Below, in pieces: positions 61,411-64,000 of a stretch of 64,000 nt of DNA. Both the position numbers and the translations under genes were made by a program. Positions within the stretch are counted from its first letter, which is position 1. Every line of letters begins with the position of its first letter. Below the pieces are notes generated by a model. It saw only the letters and a list, made by a program, of their open reading frames with translations, ran no database searches and was not told the origin of the DNA. Source of the DNA: Candidatus Aminicenantes bacterium. Lineage in GTDB: Bacteria; Acidobacteriota; Aminicenantia; Aminicenantales; UBA4085. The stretch lies in assembly GCA_026393855.1 (NCBI GenBank), contig JAPKZJ010000090.1, positions 1 through 64,000 of the forward strand. Reading direction: 5' to 3'.

Positions 61411-62337
61411 TTAGCGAGAAGAGATCTTCACGCAATACACATCTGCTTCCGTTTTTAAATACTGATATATGGCTTTTGCTTTTTTACACATTCTGAAGTC
61501 TTCGCTCAACAATGCAGAGCAATAAGAAGCGTGCCCGACGTGCGATGCATCGCTGTTAATACCGGGTATTTTACTTGGATTGCTTATTTTGCTATCCGGC
61601 CAGTATCCCAAGTAATTAAGAGCGGTATAACATGCGACCACGTTGTTAAAACGGACATCGGTACTTTCACCAGTTTGAGGAGACGGAAACAATTGGCCCA
61701 TCATCGAGTACCCCCATTTTGGCCCGAGAAGCTCCCATATTCTATCGATAACTGGGCCTTCTGTTTCGTCGATAGTGCTCAATTCTATCCCGGCGAGTAA
61801 TTTCCTGGTTTTTTCAATCGGTTTTATCGAATCCGCTGCCGCATTGAGTGCCGACTGAAGCGCATTCCCTATACTTGCCACCGCATCCTTGAATGTCTTC
61901 TCCATTTCTTTGTTATTAATGAGCGATAATGAATCGCCAAGTAGGCTCATAATGGTGGCTTCGAAATCCTTCGCGACTTGAGCTCTCTGAATGGCATCCT
62001 TATTGCCATGGAGAAATGCTTGAAGTTTGGGGAGATCGAGACTCACCACGGGAATCTTTCCTGTAGTGTCCAAGTATTCATTGTATACATCTTCAGCTTT
62101 TCTATAAGGATCGAGAGAGCATTTATTCGTAAGATGGTTCTTTGCATCCCTCTCAATAATTATTTTTCTCGCGTGCAGAATGTCGATGCTTTCTAATAGC
62201 TTCATCATTCCGGATCTTTCAATCTCCGATAAATGTTCATCGGAATATACCCATTCCACATTATCCCTTGCCGGCAAATCTATCTTCCCTTCGGAAAGGT
62301 AGCCGAGGATATTTTGATCAATGTAGATAAGCCGCAT
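61411..62337 (-). CDS. PIN-like domain protein (putative nuclease)
   Basis: 308 residues in AT-rich DNA. The N-terminus RLIYIDQNILGYLSEG supplies the first acidic residue (Asp7), EWVYSDEHLSEIERSG the second (about 36-40), and the C-terminal SDASHVGHASYCSALLSEDFRMCKKAKAIY (about 265-294) looks like the DxxH…A…C…L.SxD pattern of PIN-fold RNases. A long helical insert fills about 60-200. Such stand-alone PIN-like proteins occur in defence islands. It is divergent from the DUF3800-like gene (176-base gap). Function is inferred from motifs only; no toxin-antitoxin partner gene is adjacent. Confidence 0.6.
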   Translation of the reverse strand: MRLIYIDQNILGYLSEGKIDLPARDNVEWVYSDEHLSEIERSGMMKLLESIDILHARKIIIERDAKNHLTNKCSLDPYRKAEDVYNEYLDTTGKIPVVSLDLPKLQAFLHGNKDAIQRAQVAKDFEATIMSLLGDSLSLINNKEMEKTFKDAVASIGNALQSALNAAADSIKPIEKTRKLLAGIELSTIDETEGPVIDRIWELLGPKWGYSMMGQLFPSPQTGESTDVRFNNVVACYTALNYLGYWPDSKISNPSKIPGINSDASHVGHASYCSALLSEDFRMCKKAKAIYQYLKTEADVYCVKISSR

Positions 62338-62513
62338 GATACCCTTCTTATGCCATTCAAATTATTACCATTAAATACCACCATCGACAACATGAACAAA
62401 TCGGGCTGAATGATACTCATCTGCTTATTGGGCTACGCATCTGCGCAGAACAAAAACGTACGTTTACTTTCCTTTGTTTGTTGATTCCTTTAAAATGCTA
62501 AGTAATCGGTAAA

Positions 62514-63452
62514 ATGGTGTACGATATTTACCATGACGAATCGAAGCAGGAGTCATATTGGCACGTATTTCTATTCGTACCTAGGGACACTAGGGCAGAC
62601 CTTCTTCGATATTTGGTCGAAGCAAGGCATCTCAACTCGTACAATGGGGACCGTCTCAACTTCAAGAATCTGAGGAGTAATAGCTCATTCTCTTGTGCTA
62701 AAAGTTGGATCTCTATCCTCGCGGCAGCATTGCAGCAAGTAGAAAAAGGCCAATTGGAGCCATTTATTCTTGGTAGAGTGCGTGCTAATCGAAATCCATC
62801 CTCAATATGTGGAGTATTCGAACGATTCTCAACGCCTCCGAAATGCAAAATAGGGGTCTTCCACCTAGAAAATGGACTCCGCGATATGTCCGTTTTTCTC
62901 GACGGTCTATCGAAAATTGAAACGACCTTCCGGATGGGGCTGCAAGGCGCTGCCCATTATCTCTTTAGCGAATCCGAACCCTTGGAGATCGGTAAAATAT
63001 TCCTGGACCGCGAAGTGCATTATAGGATCGAATATAGAAGAGAATTCGATAAATCCAAGATCCTAAACAGATTGAGTACGAATTTTCGGCAATATTGCTC
63101 GTTACATCCTGATTGCGAAATTATGGGCGAAGGCGTTGGCAGTGATGACAACATCCTCTTGGATCTCGCAGATGTCGCTCTGGGAGCGATACGCTTCGCC
63201 ACGCTGACACCATGCCAATTGTCATATGAAGATGCAAAGCAGCGAAAGCGAGTGGAAATCTGTAAAATGTTATTTCCGTTAGTAAAAAAGCTGCGTGATG
63301 GTCATGCGAGAATGCAGAATAGCCGCTTCGTCAATTTCGGGACTTTTTCATCTGCTAAAATTGAGGATGCGACTTGGCAGTTCAAGGATCTATCGCATCG
63401 ATATCTTTTTAGTCCGGCGCATGAGTCCTTTGGCCTTTTCGAGGCAAATTAG
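62514..63452 (+). CDS. DUF3800-like protein (RNase H-fold putative nuclease)
   Basis: 312 residues in AT-rich DNA. MVYDIYHDESKQESYWHVFLFVP begins with the DES motif typical of DUF3800 (Y.DES….F), and DDNILLDLADVALGAIRF (about 222-239) matches the family's C-terminal LADxxAGA helix. The middle (residues 60-200) diverges from standard members. DUF3800 is predicted to have an RNase H-like nuclease core and is found in phage-defence and accessory loci. The ATG at 62514 has only a weak ribosome site. It is paired head-to-head with the PIN-like gene, so the two could work together (inference). Confidence 0.6.
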   Translation: MVYDIYHDESKQESYWHVFLFVPRDTRADLLRYLVEARHLNSYNGDRLNFKNLRSNSSFSCAKSWISILAAALQQVEKGQLEPFILGRVRANRNPSSICGVFERFSTPPKCKIGVFHLENGLRDMSVFLDGLSKIETTFRMGLQGAAHYLFSESEPLEIGKIFLDREVHYRIEYRREFDKSKILNRLSTNFRQYCSLHPDCEIMGEGVGSDDNILLDLADVALGAIRFATLTPCQLSYEDAKQRKRVEICKMLFPLVKKLRDGHARMQNSRFVNFGTFSSAKIEDATWQFKDLSHRYLFSPAHESFGLFEAN

Positions 63453-63565
63453 AAACTCATTATAACCGGCCAAAGGACCTCTATTTCGCACTTGGCGGGA
63501 TAGTATTTCAACTCAGGGGGAGCAATCGCTGCAGAAAAGCTAACCCGGTCTATACATGGAGGTGC

Positions 63566-64000
63566 TTAGAAGCCGAGCCATTCCAGGGGCGGAGAAATGT
63601 CGCCGATGATCTCTTTGAGAATCAAACCGGTGACCGATTGACGCAGATTTCCAACCAGAAAAATAGTGATGGCGGTCATCGGGCCAGGCGTACCGGAAAT
63701 GGTTACCGCCGTGCCGGAAATGGTTACCGCGCAGTACTCGGATGTTGGGGTTCGTTCCCCCATGATTCCGATTTTGGTGTCTTTACCGTGGTAGATGATC
63801 CGACCGAATGCCCAACCCATTTCAGAAGGAAGGTTTGGGAGAGGATGTGAACGTTGGGGCGAATAGATAGTCATACTGTGGATGCCGATTTGACTATAGT
63901 AATAGGGCAGGCTTTGCATGGGTTTCAAGAACCGCCCCCCGCCGAATATGACGGTGTTCAAGAATTTATTGAAATCCGAGGCCGTCGCATAGAACGCCGT
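63566..64000 (-). CDS. C-terminal part of a serine hydrolase (beta-lactamase family), partial
   Basis: The minus-strand frame enters from the right edge. Its first residues, FYATASDFNKFLNTV followed by GGRFLKP, are the typical late block of beta-lactamase/D-alanyl-D-alanine-carboxypeptidase-like serine hydrolases. The C-terminus contains GWAFGRIIYHG and ends PPLEWLGF. Catalytic motifs SxxK and YxN would lie outside the window. A 21-base tandem duplication adds a second AVTISGT in a row (bases about 63694-63735). Codon usage is less GC-rich than the main window. Confidence 0.65.
   Translation of the reverse strand, partial: TAFYATASDFNKFLNTVIFGGGRFLKPMQSLPYYYSQIGIHSMTIYSPQRSHPLPNLPSEMGWAFGRIIYHGKDTKIGIMGERTPTSEYCAVTISGTAVTISGTPGPMTAITIFLVGNLRQSVTGLILKEIIGDISPPLEWLGF

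Overview
The window is GC-rich (third codon positions mostly G or C) and comes from a Gram-negative-type bacterium. It encodes outer-membrane beta-barrels, lipoproteins with lipoboxes, Tat-exported metalloproteins and polyprenyl-phosphate sugar transferases. The protein flavour (tandem secreted proteins with FVCREE/YQCVR motifs, DUF4388, many secreted TPR proteins) suggests Acidobacteriota or Candidatus Aminicenantes. That placement is an inference from protein style; no rRNA or tRNA gene is visible.

Layout. 1-4453: envelope polysaccharide genes (end of an unknown gene, two GT4 glycosyltransferases, a WcaJ-type sugar-phosphate transferase). 4457-11722, all minus: a tightly overlapping operon with an efflux-type adaptor and ABC ATPase, a DUF4388 protein, a 26-residue membrane microprotein, miaA, hflX, a TPR-SLH lipoprotein and pgsA. 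12605-14563: a serine racemase-like PLP enzyme and an ornithine cyclodeaminase-family enzyme. 14718-19431: a GH36 alpha-galactosidase, an outer-membrane protein and a GH63/GH37-like glycosidase. 19506-24212: tandem secreted paralogues, TPR and adhesin-like proteins and an HU protein. 24360-28523: a Tat-exported QueG-like Fe-S protein, a class V aminotransferase, Tag glycosylase and a 16-residue-repeat surface protein. 28776-31698: a DmsA-type molybdoenzyme next to a dmsB with an internal deletion. 31992-40343: eukaryote-type hexokinase, lipase and glycerol kinase, a barrel protein, an acyltransferase and two transporters. 40563-43403: an RRM protein with an unusual leader, small proteins and a GH43 enzyme. 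43516-50682: a membrane spermidine-synthase-like protein, divergent from a 1554-residue AMP-ligase/GNAT fusion.

51172-60977 is the most coherent system. A GntR regulator is followed by GlmS, MutL/GlmL, GlmE and methylaspartate ammonia-lyase, then an AtuA-family (DUF1446) protein, DUF4387, a P-loop protein with an AlaRS-SAD-like tail, and a fused class I fumarase/mesaconase. Together these encode glutamate to 3-methylaspartate to mesaconate to citramalate. The usual citramalate lyase is absent, and three poorly understood genes sit where it would be expected.

From about 61080 the sequence becomes AT-rich (accessory). It holds a PIN-like protein divergent from a DUF3800-like protein, then the end of a serine hydrolase. 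Intergenic gaps carry at least two dispersed repeat families. One resembles a MITE with about 40-bp terminal inverted repeats and contains a nested hairpin module that shows compensatory changes.
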